A stretch of 64,000 nucleotides of DNA. It comes from an uncultured Hyphomicrobiales bacterium (GTDB taxonomy: Bacteria; Pseudomonadota; Alphaproteobacteria; Rhizobiales; Beijerinckiaceae). The notes under the pieces were generated by a model. It did no database searches. It had not been told where the DNA came from and was given only the letters and a program-made list of their open reading frames with translations. The translations under genes and the position numbers were made by a program. Positions 26,566-39,137 of the stretch are shown piece after piece (position 1 is the stretch's first letter; every line of letters starts with the position of its first letter). Location of the stretch: positions 18,299 through 82,298 of the forward strand of contig CAINNX010000079.1 in assembly GCA_903851305.1 (NCBI GenBank). Reading direction: 5' to 3'.

Positions 26566-27144
26566 ATGTCCGGACATGGTCAAGGTCACGAGGCCGCCAA
26601 CCACAACAAAGGCGTCGCCCTTCTGATTTCAATTCTGGCACTGATGCTCGCCTTTTCGGAATTGGGCGGCAACAATGCCGAGCGCGAAGCGCAGGCTTAT
26701 AATCTTGAAGCGTCCAATCTCTGGGCCTTTTTCCAAGCAAAAACCATTCGTCGCACAACATTGCAAGTTGCCGCCGAACAAATCGAGACGCAGCTCTTCT
26801 CGGTCACTGATCCAGCTCAACGCGACACCATGCAGAAGCGCATGAATGAGTGGAAACGCACTGCCGACCGTTACGAAAGCGAGCCGGAAACCGGCGAAGG
26901 GCGCAAGGAGCTGGCGGCGCGTGCCAAAGTTGCCGAAACACAGCGCAACACAAACAAATGGCGCAATGAAATCTTCGAACTGTCGTCAGCCATTCTACAG
27001 ATCGCCATCGTGATGAGCTCTGCCATGATCATCACCGGCATTGCAGCGCTTGCGTGGACCGCAGGCGGCATGGGTATTGTGGCAAGCGGCCTGATGGTCA
27101 TTGCTATGGTGGCGCCGGAACTCATCCGGGTTGTCATTCCATAA
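26566..27144 (+). CDS. DUF4337 family membrane protein
   Basis: The 192-residue protein has one N-terminal membrane segment (VALLISILALMLAFSELGG), a long charged helical middle (about residues 45-135) and two C-terminal membrane helices (about 140-190). NNAEREAQAYNLEASNLWAFFQAKTIR matches the DUF4337 pattern. Function is unknown. A strong bidirectional terminator follows immediately, so it is a single-gene unit convergent with lpdA. Confidence 0.85.
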   Translation: MSGHGQGHEAANHNKGVALLISILALMLAFSELGGNNAEREAQAYNLEASNLWAFFQAKTIRRTTLQVAAEQIETQLFSVTDPAQRDTMQKRMNEWKRTADRYESEPETGEGRKELAARAKVAETQRNTNKWRNEIFELSSAILQIAIVMSSAMIITGIAALAWTAGGMGIVASGLMVIAMVAPELIRVVIP

Positions 27145-27148
27145 AAAA

Positions 27149-27177
27149 GGCCGGAGAAATCTCCGGCCCTTTATTTT
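27149..27177 (+). terminator. Bidirectional intrinsic terminator
   Basis: GGCCGGAGA (27149-27157) and TCTCCGGCC (27160-27168) form a perfect 9-bp stem with T-rich DNA after it (CTTTATTTT). On the minus strand the stem is followed by TTTTTTAT, so it can also end the lpdA transcript (stop at 27180). Confidence 0.92.
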
Positions 27178-27179
27178 GA

Positions 27180-28583
27180 TCACATATGGATCTGGCGCTT
27201 ATCGACAGCCATGGCTGCTTCCTTCACGGCCTCGGACACTGTTGGATGCGCATGACAGGTGCGCGCCAGATCTTCGGCTGAGCCACCAAATTCCATCAGC
27301 ACAGCGCATTCGGCAATCAGCTCACCAGCACCAATGCCGATGATATGCACGCCGAGCACGCGATCGGTCGTAGCATCCGCGAGCACTTTCACGAATCCGT
27401 CCGTGTGGCGCATGGCGCGCGCACGACCATTCGCGGTGAAGGGGAACTTGCCAGACTTGTAGGCAATGCCTGCAGCCTTCAATTCCTCTTCCGTCTTGCC
27501 GATAGCGGCAATTTCCGGCTGCGTATAAACGACGCCTGGAATGACGTCGTAATTCACATGTCCGTGCTGACCGGCGAGAATTTCAGCAACCGCCACGCCT
27601 TCATCTTCAGCCTTGTGGGCGAGCATCGGACCACGCACGACGTCACCAATGGCGTAAATACCAGTGACATTGGTGGCGAAATGATTGTCGATAATCACGC
27701 GGCCGCGCTCCATCGCAACACCGGCTGCTTCAAGACCCAGATTATCCGTATAGGGACGACGACCAGTCGCCACCAGCACAACATCAGCTTCGAGCGTGAC
27801 AGAATCGCCGCCCGCAACCGGCTCAAATGTAACCGCGCCGCCCTTGCCCTTTTTCTCGACCTTGGTGACCTTGGACGAGAGATTGAAGGCAAAGCCCTGC
27901 TTTTCAAGAATGCGCTGGAACTGCTTGGCGACTTCATTGTCCATGCCAGGCAGAATGCGATCGAGATATTCAACGACAACAACCTCTGCGCCCAGGCGAC
28001 GCCAGACGGAGCCCATCTCAAGACCAATCACGCCCGCGCCAATGACGACCATTTTGGCAGGCACTTTGTCGAGCGACAGCGCGCCTGTGGACGAAACGAT
28101 GATCTTCTCATCAAAGGTCACGTCAACGCCGGGAGGAGTCGCGATGTCGGAGCCCGTCGCGATGACAATGTTCTTGGTCTCAAGCGTCGTGACCTTGCCG
28201 TCTTCGCCCGTCACATCAACCTTGCCGGCTGATTTGATCGAGCCGTGACCGGTGAAGGATTCGACCTTGTTCTTCTTGAGCAAGAAGCCGACGCCACTGA
28301 CGTTGGCATCAACCGTGTCGGTCTTGTGCTTCATCAAAGCTGCGAAATCGAGCTTCGGCTTACCAACGACAATGCCCAGATTGGCAAAGTCATGACCGGC
28401 CAGATCGAACATTTCAGACGCGTGCAGCAAAGCCTTTGACGGGATGCAGCCGATGTTAAGGCACGTGCCGCCATGCGTTTTACGCTTTTCAACAACGGCC
28501 ACTTTCATGCCGAGCTGAGCTGCGCGAATGGCGCAAACATAACCACCAGGGCCAGTTCCGATGACAACGAGATCGTAGGACAT
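27180..28583 (-). CDS. lpdA: Dihydrolipoyl dehydrogenase (E3)
   Basis: The 467-residue flavoprotein reoxidises lipoamide in 2-oxoacid dehydrogenase complexes. FAD site [10 protein letters not shown] near residue 10; redox disulfide Cys41/Cys46 in [16 protein letters not shown] site [13 protein letters not shown]-terminal active-site His-Glu in [14 protein letters not shown]. It is the last gene of the mdh-suc cluster and so is probably the E3 of the 2-oxoglutarate dehydrogenase. A hairpin separates it from sucB, so it may be expressed at a different level. Confidence 0.97.
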   Translation of the reverse strand: MSYDLVVIGTGPGGYVCAIRAAQLGMKVAVVEKRKTHGGTCLNIGCIPSKALLHASEMFDLAGHDFANLGIVVGKPKLDFAALMKHKTDTVDANVSGVGFLLKKNKVESFTGHGSIKSAGKVDVTGEDGKVTTLETKNIVIATGSDIATPPGVDVTFDEKIIVSSTGALSLDKVPAKMVVIGAGVIGLEMGSVWRRLGAEVVVVEYLDRILPGMDNEVAKQFQRILEKQGFAFNLSSKVTKVEKKGKGGAVTFEPVAGGDSVTLEADVVLVATGRRPYTDNLGLEAAGVAMERGRVIIDNHFATNVTGIYAIGDVVRGPMLAHKAEDEGVAVAEILAGQHGHVNYDVIPGVVYTQPEIAAIGKTEEELKAAGIAYKSGKFPFTANGRARAMRHTDGFVKVLADATTDRVLGVHIIGIGAGELIAECAVLMEFGGSAEDLARTCHAHPTVSEAVKEAAMAVDKRQIHM

Positions 28584-28623
28584 TGCAATTCTCCCCAGCG
28601 CGCATGCGGGACTGTTTTGGAAA

Positions 28624-28646
28624 AGGCCCGGGTTTTGCCCGGGCCT
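28624..28646 (-). terminator. Intercistronic hairpin / weak terminator between sucB and lpdA
   Basis: AGGCCCGGG (28624-28632) and CCCGGGCCT (28638-28646) form a perfect 9-bp stem. On the minus strand the stem is followed by TTTTCC, only a short T run, so partial termination is likely. Confidence 0.6.
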
Positions 28647-28658
28647 GATGACATCAGA

Positions 28659-29891
28659 TCAGAGATCGAGAACGAGACGCGCCGGATCTTCCAGCGCTTC
28701 CTTGACGCGCACGAGGAAGGTGACTGCTTCCTTGCCGTCAACGATGCGGTGATCATAGGAGAGCGCGAGATACATCATCGGGCGCACTTCGATCTTGCCA
28801 TTCACGACCATTGGGCGTTCCTGGATCTTGTGCATGCCCAAAATGCCCGACTGCGGCGCATTGAGGATCGGCGTCGACATCAGCGAGCCGTAAATGCCAC
28901 CATTGGTGATGGTGAAAGTGCCGCCCTGCATTTCATCAATCTTGAGCTGGCCATCACGCGCACGCTTGCCGAAATCGGCAATCGTCTTTTCGACGCCCGA
29001 GATCGAGAGCTGATCCGCATCACGCACCACGGGAACGACGAGACCCTTCTCGGTGCCGACCGCAATGCCGATGTGGTAATAGTTCTTGTAGACGAGATCC
29101 GTGCCATCGATCTCGGCGTTGACGGCGGGCAATTCTTTCAGCGCCTGCACGCAGGCCTTCACGAAGAAACCCATGAAGCCAAGCTTGTTGCCGTGCTTCT
29201 TCTCGAAAATATCCTTGTAACGGGCACGCAGCGCCATCACTTCGGTCATGTCGACTTCATTGAAGGTCGTCAGCATGGCTGCTGTGTTCTGCGCTTCCTT
29301 CAGGCGACGCGCGATGGTCTGGCGCAGCTTGGTCATCTTGACGCGCTCTTCGCGCGTTGCGTCATCAGCACCAGAAGGCGCACGCACAGCCATCGGGGCA
29401 GCGGCGGGGGCTGCAGATGCGCCACCCGTGGCAATAGCCGCGAGCACATCGCCCTTCAATACCTGACCACGCTTGCCAGAACCGGCAACGTCATTGGTGT
29501 CGATGTTGTTTTCAGCTGCGAGCTTGGCAGCAGACGGTGCAGCTGGCATGGACGAACCAGCAGCGGGAGCCGGAGCCGTCTTGGCCGGTGCCGGCGCGGC
29601 AGCGGGAGCAGGCGCTGCAGCGGCAGGCGCGGGAGCCGCACCGGCACCACCAGCTGTGATCTGACCGAGCAGAGCGCCGGGCGCCACTGTCTCGCCATCC
29701 TTGGCGGTGATTTCAGCAAGCACGCCAGCCGAGGGCGCGTTGACTTCGAGTGTGACCTTGTCGGTCTCAAGCTCGAGCAAAGGCTCGTCAGCTTTCACAA
29801 CGTCGCCGGGCTTTTTAAACCAGCGACCAATGGTGGCCTCGGTCACGGATTCGCCGAGGGTAGGAACGCGAATTTCTGCCATGTTGGTCAT
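28659..29891 (-). CDS. sucB: 2-oxoglutarate dehydrogenase E2, dihydrolipoyllysine succinyltransferase
   Basis: The 410-residue protein has the order of an E2: a lipoyl domain with the modified lysine in [11 protein letters not shown] (about residue 46), an Ala/Pro-rich linker (about 80-120), a peripheral subunit-binding domain ([21 protein letters not shown]) and a catalytic domain ending with the HR(x)3DG active site, seen as [12 protein letters not shown]. It transfers the succinyl group to CoA. An alternative ATG three codons in (29882) would begin [10 protein letters not shown]; neither start has a clear SD. It lies 42 bp downstream of sucA. Confidence 0.97.
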   Translation of the reverse strand: MTNMAEIRVPTLGESVTEATIGRWFKKPGDVVKADEPLLELETDKVTLEVNAPSAGVLAEITAKDGETVAPGALLGQITAGGAGAAPAPAAAAPAPAAAPAPAKTAPAPAAGSSMPAAPSAAKLAAENNIDTNDVAGSGKRGQVLKGDVLAAIATGGASAAPAAAPMAVRAPSGADDATREERVKMTKLRQTIARRLKEAQNTAAMLTTFNEVDMTEVMALRARYKDIFEKKHGNKLGFMGFFVKACVQALKELPAVNAEIDGTDLVYKNYYHIGIAVGTEKGLVVPVVRDADQLSISGVEKTIADFGKRARDGQLKIDEMQGGTFTITNGGIYGSLMSTPILNAPQSGILGMHKIQERPMVVNGKIEVRPMMYLALSYDHRIVDGKEAVTFLVRVKEALEDPARLVLDL

Positions 29892-29933
29892 GCCCGCGCG
29901 TCAACGCGGTCCTTCTTTTCAAAGATGAATGGA

Positions 29934-32894
29934 TCAGGCCGCGAAGGCCTCATCGAGAAATGCCTGAAGCTGAGCGAGATGCTTGGACATGAGGCCCGTA
30001 GCGGTCGCAGCTGATGCCGGACGCCCGACGTAACGCGCACGCTTGACCTTGGCGCTGGACTGGCCGAGCACCCATTCAAGATAGGGCTCAACGAATGTCC
30101 AAGACCCCATGTTCTTCGGCTCTTCCTGACACCACACCACATCGGCTTTCTTGAAGCGCGACATTTCATGGACCAGAGCCTTCAGCGGGAAGGGATAGAG
30201 CTGTTCGACACGCAGCAAATAGACATCGTCAATGCCGCGCTTCTCGCGCTCTTCGTAGAGATCGTAATAGACCTTGCCCGTGCACAGGACGACGCGACGG
30301 ATCTTGTCGTCCTTCACCAGCTTGATCTTCTCGCTCTTCTGCGATTCTGCATCATCCCACAGAAGACGGTGGAAGGATGTGCCCGTCACCATCTCATCCA
30401 GGCGCGAGACTGCACGCTTGTGGCGCAACAGAGACTTCGGCGTCATCAGGATGAGGGGCTTACGAATATCGCGCTTCAGCTGACGGCGCAGCGCGTGGAA
30501 GTAGTTTGCAGGGGTCGTGCAATTGGCGACCTGCATATTGTCTTCCGCACACATTTGCAGATAGCGCTCAAGGCGCGCTGACGAATGCTCAGGGCCCTGA
30601 CCTTCATAGCCATGCGGCAGAAGGCAAACGAGACCCGACATGCGCAGCCACTTGCGTTCGCCCGACGAGATGAACTGGTCGAACAGAACCTGCGCACCAT
30701 TGGCGAAATCGCCAAACTGGGCTTCCCACAGCGTCAATGCGTTGGGCTCGGTGAGCGAATAGCCATATTCGAAACCAAGCACGGCTTCTTCCGAGAGCAT
30801 CGAATTGATGACCTCGTAGCGGCCCTGACCGTCACGGACATTGTTCAGCGGGACGTAGCGGCCTTCATTTTCCTGATCGATCAGGACGGAATGGCGCTGC
30901 GAGAACGTGCCGCGTTCGCAATCCTGACCTGACAAACGCACGCGATGACCTTCATCGACAAGCGTGCCGAAGGCAAGCGCTTCACCCATCGCCCAATCGA
31001 GATCCTGTCCGGTTTCGATCATCTTCTGACGACCGTCCATGAAACGCTGGATGGTCTTGTGCAAGTTGAAGTCAGACGGCACCTGACTGATCTTGGTGCC
31101 GATTTCCTTCAGCTTCTCAAGCGCCACACCGGTCTGGCCGCGACGTGCATCATCCGTCGAGTCGCCAGCCGGACGCATGCCCGCCCAACGGCCATCAAGC
31201 CAGTCAGCCTTGTTGGGCTTATAGCCCTGACCCGCTTCAAACTCGGCATCCAGACGCGTGCGCCAGTCGGCAATCATCTTGTCGACTTCGCCCTGCGTGA
31301 CCACGCCCTCAGCAATCAGCTTCTCGCTGTAAAGCTCAACTGACGAGCGATGGCTGCGGATCTTCTTATACATCAGCGGCTGGGTGAAGCCCGGCTCGTC
31401 GCCCTCGTTATGGCCGTAGCGGCGATAGCAGAACATGTCGATGACGACAGGCTTGTGGAACTTCTGCCGGAATTCAATCGCGATTTTGGCGGCATAGACA
31501 ACCGCTTCTGGATCATCGCCATTCACATGGAAGATCGGCGCTTCGATCATCTTCGCCACGTCAGACGGATAGGGCGAAGAGCGCGAATAGCGCGGATAGG
31601 TCGTGAACCCGATCTGGTTGTTGACGATGAAGTGGATCGAACCGCCCGTGCGGTGACCCTTCAGGCCCGACAGACCAAAACATTCCGCGATCACACCCTG
31701 ACCAGCAAAGGCCGCGTCGCCATGGATGAGCAGCGGCAGAACTTTGGAACGTTCCGTCACATCGCCCAGCTGATCCTGCTTGGCGCGCACTTTGCCGAGC
31801 ACAACCGGATCAGCGATTTCAAGATGCGAGGGATTGGCGGTGAGCGAGAGATGGACCTTGTTGCCATCAAACTCACGATCCGATGAGGCACCCAGATGGT
31901 ACTTCACGTCGCCCGAACCTTCGACTTCGTCGGGCGTGAAAGAGCCGCCCTTGAATTCATGGAAGATCGCGCGCTGCGGCTTGCCCATGACCTGAGCCAG
32001 CACATTCAGACGACCACGATGGGCCATGCCGAGCACGATGTCGCGCACGCCAAGAGCGCCGCCGCGCTTGATGATCTGCTCAAGTGCGGGAACCATGGCT
32101 TCGCCGCCATCAAGGCCGAAGCGCTTGGTGCCGCGGAAACGCAGGTCGCAGAATTTTTCAAAGCCTTCGGCTTCAACAAGCTTCGACAGGATCGCGCGCT
32201 TGCCTTCGCGGGTGAAGGTGATTTCCTTATCCGGCCCTTCAATGCGCTCCTGCATCCAGGCCTTTTCGGCCGGATCAGACATATGCATGAATTCAAAGCC
32301 AATCGTGTCGCAATAAGTGCGGCGCAGAATGGCGAGCATTTCAGGAATGGTTGCGTAGTCGAGACCCAGCACATGATCGATGAAGATCTTGCGGTCGTAA
32401 TCGGCTTCGGTGAAACCATAGCTGGCTGGATGCAGCTCTTCATGATCCTTCTGCGGCTCGAGGCCGAGCGGATCGAGATTGGCATGCAGATGGCCGCGCA
32501 TACGATAAGCGCGGATCATCATCAAAGCGCGCACAGAATCGCGCGTCGCGCGCAAGACGTCAGCAGGCGAGGCTTCGACGCCCTTGGCCTGTGCGGTCTT
32601 TTGAATCTTGTCGCCGATCTTTTTCTCGACCGCGCCCCAATTGCCATCGAGCGCTGAGACGAGTTCGCCATTGGCATGGATCGGCCAATTGGGCTTCTGC
32701 CAAGAGGCGCCACGCGCGCTCTTCTCGACGGAAGCGGGATCGTCTTTCAACGCGCCAAAAAACGCCTGCCATTCGGCATCAACGCTGTTGGGGTCTTTTT
32801 CAAAACGGGCGTAGAGATCCTCAATATAGGCGGCATTCGCGCCATAGAGGAAAGAAGTCGAAAGCAGAGCGTCGTTGAGTGCCTGACGTGACAT
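29934..32894 (-). CDS. sucA: 2-oxoglutarate dehydrogenase E1 component
   Basis: The 986-residue thiamine-diphosphate enzyme decarboxylates 2-oxoglutarate. It starts with the OGDH N-terminal motif FLYGANAAYIEDLYARFEKD, then GMAHRGRLNVLAQVMGK, the ThDP/Mg segment GDAAFAGQGVIAE with NNQIGFTT, and the transketolase-like C-terminal half (EYGYSLTEPNALTLWEAQFG). It lacks an extra E2-like catalytic domain of the KGD type. It sits between sucD and sucB in the TCA cluster, preceded by a hairpin that may modulate read-through from sucCD. Confidence 0.98.
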   Translation of the reverse strand: MSRQALNDALLSTSFLYGANAAYIEDLYARFEKDPNSVDAEWQAFFGALKDDPASVEKSARGASWQKPNWPIHANGELVSALDGNWGAVEKKIGDKIQKTAQAKGVEASPADVLRATRDSVRALMMIRAYRMRGHLHANLDPLGLEPQKDHEELHPASYGFTEADYDRKIFIDHVLGLDYATIPEMLAILRRTYCDTIGFEFMHMSDPAEKAWMQERIEGPDKEITFTREGKRAILSKLVEAEGFEKFCDLRFRGTKRFGLDGGEAMVPALEQIIKRGGALGVRDIVLGMAHRGRLNVLAQVMGKPQRAIFHEFKGGSFTPDEVEGSGDVKYHLGASSDREFDGNKVHLSLTANPSHLEIADPVVLGKVRAKQDQLGDVTERSKVLPLLIHGDAAFAGQGVIAECFGLSGLKGHRTGGSIHFIVNNQIGFTTYPRYSRSSPYPSDVAKMIEAPIFHVNGDDPEAVVYAAKIAIEFRQKFHKPVVIDMFCYRRYGHNEGDEPGFTQPLMYKKIRSHRSSVELYSEKLIAEGVVTQGEVDKMIADWRTRLDAEFEAGQGYKPNKADWLDGRWAGMRPAGDSTDDARRGQTGVALEKLKEIGTKISQVPSDFNLHKTIQRFMDGRQKMIETGQDLDWAMGEALAFGTLVDEGHRVRLSGQDCERGTFSQRHSVLIDQENEGRYVPLNNVRDGQGRYEVINSMLSEEAVLGFEYGYSLTEPNALTLWEAQFGDFANGAQVLFDQFISSGERKWLRMSGLVCLLPHGYEGQGPEHSSARLERYLQMCAEDNMQVANCTTPANYFHALRRQLKRDIRKPLILMTPKSLLRHKRAVSRLDEMVTGTSFHRLLWDDAESQKSEKIKLVKDDKIRRVVLCTGKVYYDLYEEREKRGIDDVYLLRVEQLYPFPLKALVHEMSRFKKADVVWCQEEPKNMGSWTFVEPYLEWVLGQSSAKVKRARYVGRPASAATATGLMSKHLAQLQAFLDEAFAA

Positions 32895-32990
32895 TTCACT
32901 TCACCTGGGTCAGATGGCGCCGAATCGGCGATTGCATTTCCTGCACCTGTTTCCGCTGACGTGCCGGCGGAATTACGGCGGATTGAAAAT

Positions 32991-33016
32991 GTCCCGCCGC
33001 AGATGGGCGGCGGGAC
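32991..33016 (-). terminator. Intercistronic hairpin between sucD and sucA
   Basis: GTCCCGCCGC (32991-33000) and GCGGCGGGAC (33007-33016) form a perfect 10-bp stem with a 6-nt loop, 10 bp past the sucD stop. On the minus strand it is followed by ATTTTC. It is a partial terminator or mRNA-processing element. Confidence 0.65.
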
Positions 33017-33025
33017 AAAATTTGA

Positions 33026-33909
33026 TTAGCCCTTGAGAACCTCAACGAGGGTCTTGCCGAGACGTGCCGGCGAAGGCGACACGCGGATGCCAGCAGCTTC
33101 CATCGCCGCGATCTTGTCTTCCGCGCCGCCTTTGCCGCCGGAGATGATCGCGCCCGCATGGCCCATGCGACGACCCGGGGGTGCCGTGCGGCCCGCAATA
33201 AAGCCAACCATCGGCTTCTTGCGACCACGCTTGGCTTCATCAATCAGGAATTGTGCGGCTTCTTCTTCAGCCGAACCACCGATCTCACCGATCATCACGA
33301 TCGATTGCGTCTTGGGATCAGCCAGGAACATCTCGAGCACGTCGATGAACTCGGTGCCCTTCACAGGATCACCACCGATGCCGACTGCCGTTGTCTGGCC
33401 GAGGCCTTCAACGGAGGTCTGGAACACGGCTTCATAGGTGAGCGTGCCGGAACGCGACACGACACCAACCGAACCCTGCTTGAAAATATTGCCCGGCATA
33501 ATGCCGATCTTGCATTCGCCAGCCGTCATCACGCCCGGGCAGTTTGGCCCGATGAGTCGCGACTTGGAGCCGATGAGCGAACGCTTCACGCGGATCATGT
33601 CAGCAACCGGAATACCTTCCGTGATGCAAACGATCAGCGGAATTTCAGCCTGGATGGCTTCGCAAATCGCGTCAGCTGCACCCGGCGGCGGCACGTAGAT
33701 CACGGATGCATCAGCACCCGTTGCTTCGCGCGCTTCGCCGACTGTGTCGAACACGGGCAGACCCAGATGAACCGAGCCGCCTTTGCCCGGCGACGTGCCG
33801 CCGACCATTTTCGTTCCGTAAGCAATCGCTTGCTCGGAGTGGAACGTGCCATTCTTGCCAGTGAAACCCTGGCAGATGACTTTGGTGTTACGATCAATAA
33901 GGACGGACA

Positions 33910-33910
<1 letters not shown>
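33026..33910 (-). CDS. sucD: Succinate--CoA ligase (ADP-forming) subunit alpha
   Basis: The 294-residue alpha subunit has a Rossmann CoA-binding domain ([19 protein letters not shown]) and the phosphohistidine region [29 protein letters not shown] and [14 protein letters not shown] are also typical. It makes succinate and NTP from succinyl-CoA with SucC. Its start overlaps the sucC stop by 1 nt, so the subunits are made in equal amounts. Confidence 0.98.
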
Positions 33911-35109
<1,199 letters not shown>

Positions 35110-35184
35110 CGGAAGGGCTCATATCCTTCGAGAGACATGGCGTCGGCGGTTTGCACCGCCGACGGGCGAAGTGGTCGTTCTCGC

Positions 35185-36336
<1,152 letters not shown>

Positions 36337-36390
36337 TTAATGAGTTTTTTGCAAAGCTGCCGTTGCGGCCCCGGGGGCTGCTAAAAAGAT

Positions 36391-36421
36391 ATAACAAATA
36401 ACAAAAAATGTTATTTGTTAT
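36391..36421. repeat. Perfect AT-rich inverted repeat upstream of mdh
   Basis: ATAACAAATAACA (36391-36403) and TGTTATTTGTTAT (36409-36421) are exact complements around A5. Each arm holds two ATAACA units 7 bp apart, and a further ATAACA follows at 36424. It lies 10 bp past the TetR-regulator stop and 240 bp upstream of mdh. It could be an operator array or a weak terminator. Confidence 0.7.
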
Positions 36422-36430
36422 CAATAACAG

Positions 36431-37063
36431 TCAGATTTTACCGCTCGCCAGAATACGCAGGGATAGCCTCACGCAACGGTCGCAGCGGGCGTCCATCTGG
36501 GTGCGCGGCACGTCTTTGTCGAGCCGGATCGAGACCGGACTCATGAACCGGTAGACCGCATCAAAAACGAGCGCCAAAGCGCGGCGTTGGTCAGAAATGT
36601 CGAACATGCCCCCACCCGTGCCCTCATCCAGCACGCGCTGGATTTCGGCCTGCAGCCGCGTGCGATGCCTGCGCCCAACTGCGCGGCCCTCTTCCATCGA
36701 TTGGCAAAACAGATCGAAAATCTTCGGATCAGCCTCAAGCTTGTCGCGGTAGGAGCGGTGAACCGAGACGATGATGCGCTCAAGCTTGTCGAAAGCGGGA
36801 TCGGGTGACTCAGCAATCATGCGACACGCCGCCTCAACCGGCTTCAGCCATTGCTCAGTCACTGCATCGAAGAGCGCTTCTTTGGACGGGAAGTAGCGAT
36901 AGACATTGCCATGGGTCATACCCGCATCTTGCGCGACGGCCACAATGCGCAACCGCGATGCACCGAAACGACGCACGTGCTCAGCCGCAAGATCGAGGAT
37001 GCGCACATCCTGCGATTCGGGCAGAGGCTTCTGGCTGATCGGCGCCGGCATTGTTTCTTTCAC
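36431..37063 (-). CDS. TetR family transcriptional regulator
   Basis: The 210-residue protein has an N-terminal TetR helix-turn-helix (about residues 20-65) with LRIVAVAQDAGMTHGNVYRYFPSKEALFDAV. The C-terminal ligand domain resembles no specific subgroup I can name; it includes PVEAACRMIAESPDPAFDKLERI. Ligand and targets are unknown. Its start overlaps the zapE stop by 4 nt (ATGA), so it is translationally coupled to zapE. The inverted repeat just past its stop is a candidate target. Confidence 0.9.
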   Translation of the reverse strand: MKETMPAPISQKPLPESQDVRILDLAAEHVRRFGASRLRIVAVAQDAGMTHGNVYRYFPSKEALFDAVTEQWLKPVEAACRMIAESPDPAFDKLERIIVSVHRSYRDKLEADPKIFDLFCQSMEEGRAVGRRHRTRLQAEIQRVLDEGTGGGMFDISDQRRALALVFDAVYRFMSPVSIRLDKDVPRTQMDARCDRCVRLSLRILASGKI

Positions 37064-38247
37064 GTCTCGACGAGACCGCTCGTATTGCCAGAAGCTTCCG
37101 ATGTTGAGGCCCCATGTGGCAAGGCCAAATATTCGGTGGAGCGCATTTCAATGAGACGCGAAGCGGTGCGCTCGAACTGGAAGGCCTCATGCCCTTTCTT
37201 GCCCAGATAAAGCGCCGTCGGCTCAGCGGCAGCTGATGCGACAAGTTTCACATGCTTGTCGTAGAGCGCATCAATCAGATTGATAAAGCGCTTGGCCTCA
37301 TTTCGGTTCGACTCATCCATCACTGGGATATCGTCGATGATGAGCGTGTGAAACTCACGCGCGATTTCCAGATAGTCCGTCGCGCCCAAAGGCAACTCAC
37401 AAAGATCGGCAAAGCAGAAACGGGCAATGCCAGAGGCGCGTTCTGGCACATTGACCTTGCGTCCCAATACTTCAACCACGCCTGGGCGACCGCGCTCAAC
37501 ACCTGTCAGTGTCTTGAACGCACGGTCCAATGCGCGCTTGGCCTGTGCATCATTGGGCACATGATAAACGGGCTCATGCGACAGTTTCTCAAGCCGGAAG
37601 TCCGTGCGTGATACAAGCTCGATGACATCCATCCGCTCTTCCAGCAGATGGATGAAGGGGACGAAGAGCGCGCGATTGAGGCCGTTCTCATAAAGCCGAT
37701 CTGGCACGACATTGGATGTCGCCACCACCACAACACCCAATTCGAACAGAACCGTGAATAGGCGGCCCAAAATCATCGCATCAGCAATATCGGTGACGGC
37801 AAATTCATCAAAACACAGCAGCGCAGATTTTTTGGCAAGATCGCGGGCCACCGGCGCGATGGGGTCTTCACCCTTCACTTTGCCGGCTTTCAAATTCTGC
37901 CGGTATGCGTGAATGCGCGCATGCACGTCGGCCATGAAGCCGTGGAAATGAATGCGTCGCTTGCGCGACAGCGGGACCGGCACAGCGTCGAAGAAGAGAT
38001 CCATGATCATCGTCTTGCCGCGCCCGACTTGGCCCCAAATGTAGAGACCTTTTATCGGCGGGGCTTTCTTGCCGCCGAACATCCGCTTCAGCGCGCCCTC
38101 TTTTCCCGGCAGTTTATAATCATGCAGGCGATTGGCGAGCGAGGCCAGCTGTTCCAATGCCTCTTCCTGCGCCTCATCGCGCTCCAGCGAGCCCGATGCA
38201 ACGAGATCATAATAGAGGTCAAGGACGGAGGGTGCGGACAAGAGCAA
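37060..38247 (-). CDS. zapE: Cell division protein ZapE (AFG1-like ATPase)
   Basis: The 395-residue AAA-type ATPase has Walker A GQVGRGKTMIMDLFF and Walker B LLCFDEFAVTDIADAM, then the sensor region VVVVATSNVVPDRLYENGLNR (AFG1 family). ZapE modulates the FtsZ ring in E. coli; the mitochondrial homologue AFG1 assists turnover of respiratory-chain proteins. Its place next to sdh and TCA genes would suit either role. It lies downstream of the sdh terminator and is co-translated with the TetR gene. Confidence 0.93.
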   Translation of the reverse strand: MLLSAPSVLDLYYDLVASGSLERDEAQEEALEQLASLANRLHDYKLPGKEGALKRMFGGKKAPPIKGLYIWGQVGRGKTMIMDLFFDAVPVPLSRKRRIHFHGFMADVHARIHAYRQNLKAGKVKGEDPIAPVARDLAKKSALLCFDEFAVTDIADAMILGRLFTVLFELGVVVVATSNVVPDRLYENGLNRALFVPFIHLLEERMDVIELVSRTDFRLEKLSHEPVYHVPNDAQAKRALDRAFKTLTGVERGRPGVVEVLGRKVNVPERASGIARFCFADLCELPLGATDYLEIAREFHTLIIDDIPVMDESNRNEAKRFINLIDALYDKHVKLVASAAAEPTALYLGKKGHEAFQFERTASRLIEMRSTEYLALPHGASTSEASGNTSGLVET

Positions 38248-38270
38248 TGTTCCCGTTGGATCAGCTCAAA

Positions 38271-38307
38271 AAAAGAGCCGGCAGTTTTTAAAGCTGCCGG
38301 CTCTTTT
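38271..38307 (-). terminator. Strong intrinsic terminator after sdhCDAB
   Basis: AAAAGAGCCGGCAG (38271-38284) and CTGCCGGCTCTTTT (38294-38307) form a perfect 14-bp stem with a 9-nt loop. On the minus strand it is followed by a run of T. It ends the sdh transcript and separates it from zapE. Confidence 0.93.
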
Positions 38308-38326
38308 GCATTTCATTCACATGCAA

Positions 38327-39106
38327 TCAGCTCTGGCGAGAAATCATCATGTTCTTGATTTCAGCAATTGCCTTGGCGGGGTTGAGACCCTTCGGGCATG
38401 CCTTGGCGCAATTCATGATCGTGTGGCAGCGATAAAGACGGAAGGGATCTTCCAGATTATCGAGACGCGCACCGGTCGCTTCATCGCGCGAGTCGATCAG
38501 CCAACGATAGGCTTGCAGCAGAGCGGCGGGGCCAAGATAGCGGTCGCCGTTCCACCAATAGCTCGGGCACGAGGTCGAGCAGCAAGCGCACAAAATGCAC
38601 TCGTAAAGACCATCGAGCTTATAGCGATCTTCTGGTGACTGCTTCCATTCGGCTTCAGGCTGGGGCGTATCCGTCTGCAGCCAGGGCTCAATCGATGCGT
38701 GCTGCGCATAGAAGCGCGTCAGATCGGGCACGAGATCCTTCACCACCGGCATATGCGGCAGCGGATAAATCTTCACCGCACCAGAAATGTCTTTCAGGTC
38801 TTTCGTGCAGGCCAGCGTGTTCGTGCCATCGATATTCATCGCGCAAGAACCGCAAATGCCTTCGCGACACGAGCGACGGAAGGTCAGCGTCGGATCAATC
38901 TTGTTCTTGATGTAGAGGACCGCGTCCAGAACCATCGGGCCGCAATCATCCATATCGACATAATAGGTGTCGATGCGCGGATTGGCATCATCGTCAGGAT
39001 TCCAACGATAGATGCGGAATTCACGCAAATTGGTCGCGCCCTGGGGCTTAGGCCAAGTCTTGCCGACAGTCGGCTGTGAATTCTTCGGAAGAGCCAGTTC
39101 AACCAT
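38327..39106 (-). CDS. sdhB: Succinate dehydrogenase iron-sulfur subunit
   Basis: The 259-residue subunit carries all three cluster motifs: CREGICGSC with a later C for [2Fe-2S], [12 protein letters not shown] for [4Fe-4S] and [17 protein letters not shown] for [3Fe-4S]. It passes electrons from SdhA to ubiquinone. The ATG at 39106 (MVELALPKN) follows GAGAGA; an ATG 19 codons upstream would run back to the end of sdhA. It is the last gene of sdhCDAB. Confidence 0.98.
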   Translation of the reverse strand: MVELALPKNSQPTVGKTWPKPQGATNLREFRIYRWNPDDDANPRIDTYYVDMDDCGPMVLDAVLYIKNKIDPTLTFRRSCREGICGSCAMNIDGTNTLACTKDLKDISGAVKIYPLPHMPVVKDLVPDLTRFYAQHASIEPWLQTDTPQPEAEWKQSPEDRYKLDGLYECILCACCSTSCPSYWWNGDRYLGPAALLQAYRWLIDSRDEATGARLDNLEDPFRLYRCHTIMNCAKACPKGLNPAKAIAEIKNMMISRQS

Positions 39107-39137
39107 TGATTCTCTCTCGGTGGCTTTGAAGACGCGC

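Noticed and set aside
28473..30014. Long open frame (513 codons) on the plus strand opposite lpdA and sucB
   Set aside because: It is the antisense of two clearly conserved genes; the product is His/Arg-rich with no domain. Similar antisense frames at 33158-34246, 27345-28232 and 9589-10578 were rejected for the same reason.
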